This document shows positions 62,436 through 64,000 of a stretch of DNA of 64,000 nucleotides, piece by piece; the stretch's first letter is position 1, and every line of letters starts with the position of its first letter. This DNA is from Holophagaceae bacterium (GTDB lineage: Bacteria > Acidobacteriota > Holophagae > Holophagales > Holophagaceae): NCBI GenBank assembly GCA_016710635.1, contig JADJVL010000003.1:1-64000 (forward strand), given 5' to 3'. The position numbers and the translations under genes are program-made. Below the pieces are notes generated by a model. It was not told the DNA's origin and did no database searches. It saw only the letters and a list, made by a program, of their open reading frames with translations.

Positions 62436-63278
62436 ATGAATGCGATCGGCTCCGGGAACATCGCCATCCTTCTGCAGGTTGGTCCCGGCCTCGCATCCAA
62501 GTGCGAACTCATTGCGGACGCCCTGGGAGAGGCCTGGCCCGGCCACCCCCCGATCCTCCTGGCCCTGCCGCCCGGGTCCGCCGAGTTCCAGGACCGGGAG
62601 ACCATTCATTGCCGTGACGCCGGGTGGGTCAGCATGCTGAGGGAATCCCTCCTCTACATGAAAACCAGGCATCCCGCCGTCACCCACCTCCTTTCCCTGA
62701 TCGATGATCACTGCCCCTTGCGCCCGTGCGACGGGGACCGGCTGGCCTCGGCCATCCGTTCCGCGGTGGCTGAGGACATGAAGTGCGTCGCCTTCGTAAC
62801 CTACGAGTGGCCCTGGTCCAGGACTGCGGTCAATTCAGTGGATGAGCGAGGCCGCCGGGTCACCTGGACAAAGGTCGATATCCGGCAGGTTGGTGGACTG
62901 AAGTTCGCGCGGGTACCCAGCGACTTCTTCCGCTACAACCAATGCCAGCCGGCCCTCTGGGATCTCGATTACTGCCTCTCGCTTTGCGAGCAGGCCCTTG
63001 CCCTCGGGATCGACGACCCCTGGACCTTCGAGTCCCACCTCTTCCCGGGCCAGCCCCAGCACTACGTGTCGGACTACCGGTGGCCCACCGTGCACCATGG
63101 CTTCATGGCCACGGGGCAGGTGAATGCGGAGGCTGTGCTCTACGCCCGGGGAAGCACACCCGCCGCACATGCCCTCGGGAGGGCGCTCGTGGAGCAGTTC
63201 CGCGAGGCTCGCGGACCTTTTGCCATGACCCGGGCAAGAGTGGCATGGCTCATGGACAGGATCCGCACTTCCCTCTGA
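62436..63278 (+). CDS. Unknown protein of the glycan locus, glycosyltransferase-like
   Basis: About 280 residues from the ATG at 62436 (MNAIGSGNIAILLQVG); the frame is open a further 16 codons upstream. No membrane segment or signal. A stretch HLLSLIDDHCPLRPCD resembles the acidic DxD-type loop of nucleotide-sugar enzymes, and the N-terminus looks like a Rossmann-type strand-turn-helix, but I do not recognise a family. Located inside the polysaccharide locus. Confidence 0.6.
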   Translation: MNAIGSGNIAILLQVGPGLASKCELIADALGEAWPGHPPILLALPPGSAEFQDRETIHCRDAGWVSMLRESLLYMKTRHPAVTHLLSLIDDHCPLRPCDGDRLASAIRSAVAEDMKCVAFVTYEWPWSRTAVNSVDERGRRVTWTKVDIRQVGGLKFARVPSDFFRYNQCQPALWDLDYCLSLCEQALALGIDDPWTFESHLFPGQPQHYVSDYRWPTVHHGFMATGQVNAEAVLYARGSTPAAHALGRALVEQFREARGPFAMTRARVAWLMDRIRTSL

Positions 63279-63316
63279 AACCTCCGTCACCCCAGTGCCT
63301 GAAGGCCAGCGCCTGA

Positions 63317-64000
63317 TCAGACAGGCCTCGGGACCCTGGTGGAGAGCCTTCCTTGAGACCAGCGGGAGGCCACCCTGGCCCCGAGATCTATGCCCGGCTT
63401 TTCGATGAAGTGGTACGCGGCACCAACCATCGGTACGAGGGTTCCTAGAAAGCAGGCCCATTGGAGAATGGGGTTGCTGGCTTTCAGGATGGTGAAGGCG
63501 AGATGCATCGAGACGCCATGAACCAGGTAGATCCCATAGGAATAGCGGGCGACCATCTTCGAGATCCATTTGAGCCAAGCAAGTTCCAATTCCCTGCAGT
63601 TGGGGATGATCATCCCCAACCCAAGGCACATCGGCCAAGCGGCCATCGTTGCATCCTGGCCATGTTTAATAACGCGGAGGAGTATCAGCGCCGTGCCGAA
63701 CACGTATGCATAAAGATAGATCGGTGACAGCCTCCGCCGTACTCCCCTCAGGCAGAAAGCCAAGATGCCGGGGATGAAACATGGAAAGTACTTGATCACT
63801 TCGTAGCTGATTCCGATCCGCGAGAGTAGCCAAATAACCGCGACTGCCCCCAGCCAGAGCGCACAAACCAGCAGTGGCGCCTTTCGGCCGGATTTTTCGA
63901 CCAGGAGGAACAACCCAGGGAGCAGTAGGTACATTTGCACTTCAAAAGGCAGGCTCCACAGCGGCGGGGGGACAGAATCCTGACCGGTCAAGTTTTGGAC
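63317..64000 (-). CDS. Acyltransferase family 3 protein, C-terminal part (5' end outside window)
   Basis: The frame runs off the right edge (64000). About 227 residues are visible with seven to eight hydrophobic segments. WSLPFEVQMYLLLPGLFLLVE and YSYGIYLVHGVSMHLAF are typical of the acyltransferase-3 (OafA/NodX) family, which acetylates sugars of polysaccharides at the membrane. Base composition is visibly less G+C-rich than the upstream locus, suggesting separate acquisition. The conserved N-terminal RxxR and His motifs lie beyond the window. Confidence 0.8.
   Translation of the reverse strand, partial: VQNLTGQDSVPPPLWSLPFEVQMYLLLPGLFLLVEKSGRKAPLLVCALWLGAVAVIWLLSRIGISYEVIKYFPCFIPGILAFCLRGVRRRLSPIYLYAYVFGTALILLRVIKHGQDATMAAWPMCLGLGMIIPNCRELELAWLKWISKMVARYSYGIYLVHGVSMHLAFTILKASNPILQWACFLGTLVPMVGAAYHFIEKPGIDLGARVASRWSQGRLSTRVPRPV

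Overview
The window is a high-GC chromosomal segment, densely packed with genes on both strands. Start-stop overlaps of the ATGA/GTGA/TTGA type are frequent. Gene content (glyQS as separate genes, egtBD, a PPK2-family polyphosphate kinase, many two-component and c-di-GMP proteins, DUF3857 transglutaminase-like proteins, a Wza/Wzb/Wzc capsule locus) and codon style suggest an Acidobacteriota bacterium of the Holophaga/Geothrix type. That assignment is inference from style, because no rRNA or tRNA gene was seen.

Layout. 1-2634: end of a PEP synthase regulatory kinase gene, then an ergothioneine pair (egtB, egtD). 2886-10115: an AmpG-like transporter and a GNAT divergent to it, a two-domain polyphosphate:nucleotide phosphotransferase, a TonB-C lipoprotein, an FAD dehydrogenase and a secreted protein. 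10207-16092: a five-gene block (duplicated zinc-ribbon/DUF4178 membrane protein, 59-residue protein, DUF350 protein, membrane-anchored spermidine-synthase-like enzyme, FAD amine-oxidase-like protein) that looks like an envelope-associated polyamine system. 16093-17613: a gene-free stretch dominated by about 1.1 kb of extremely G-rich DNA. 18850-26872: a signalling island with two sigma-54-type AAA+ proteins lacking the GAFTGA loop, one canonical response-regulator activator, an intact and a degenerate REC-EAL pair and a REC-REC-GGDEF protein; candidate sigma-54 promoters precede three of these genes. 26906-41248: phosphohistidine phosphatase, aldo/keto reductase, HD-GYP regulator, DUF1499, guaA, hybrid histidine kinase, two DUF3857 proteins, glyQS. 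41314-64000: an NlpC/P60-like protein, then a large exopolysaccharide/glycan locus with wza-wzb-wzc, a WecA-like initiating transferase, several glycosyltransferases, UDP-xylose synthase, UDP-glucose 4-epimerase, a carbamoyltransferase, a methyltransferase, a PglK-like ABC flippase and a truncated acyltransferase.

How parts may work together (inference): the 18.8-26.9 kb island can read phosphorylation signals into sigma-54 transcription and c-di-GMP turnover, and a sigma-54-like promoter also lies just upstream of wza, so the polysaccharide locus may be one output. The locus itself holds the machinery for lipid-linked assembly, decoration, flipping and export of a xylose/galactose-type, possibly carbamoylated glycan; no Wzy-like polymerase was recognised.

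Non-coding structure: a family of intergenic palindromes with constant geometry (arms of 21-24 bp, loops of 7-9 nt), conserved flanks and variable stems occurs as inverted pairs in three large convergent intergenic gaps (4.7-5.1, 7.26-7.5, 46.1-46.4 kb), with a related copy near 17.5 kb. One copy carries a 12-bp tandem repeat.

Caution: three genes, including the essential glyS, are broken by single-base frameshifts. These look more like base-call errors than real inactivation, so homopolymer-associated features, and possibly the G-rich island, need checking against reads.
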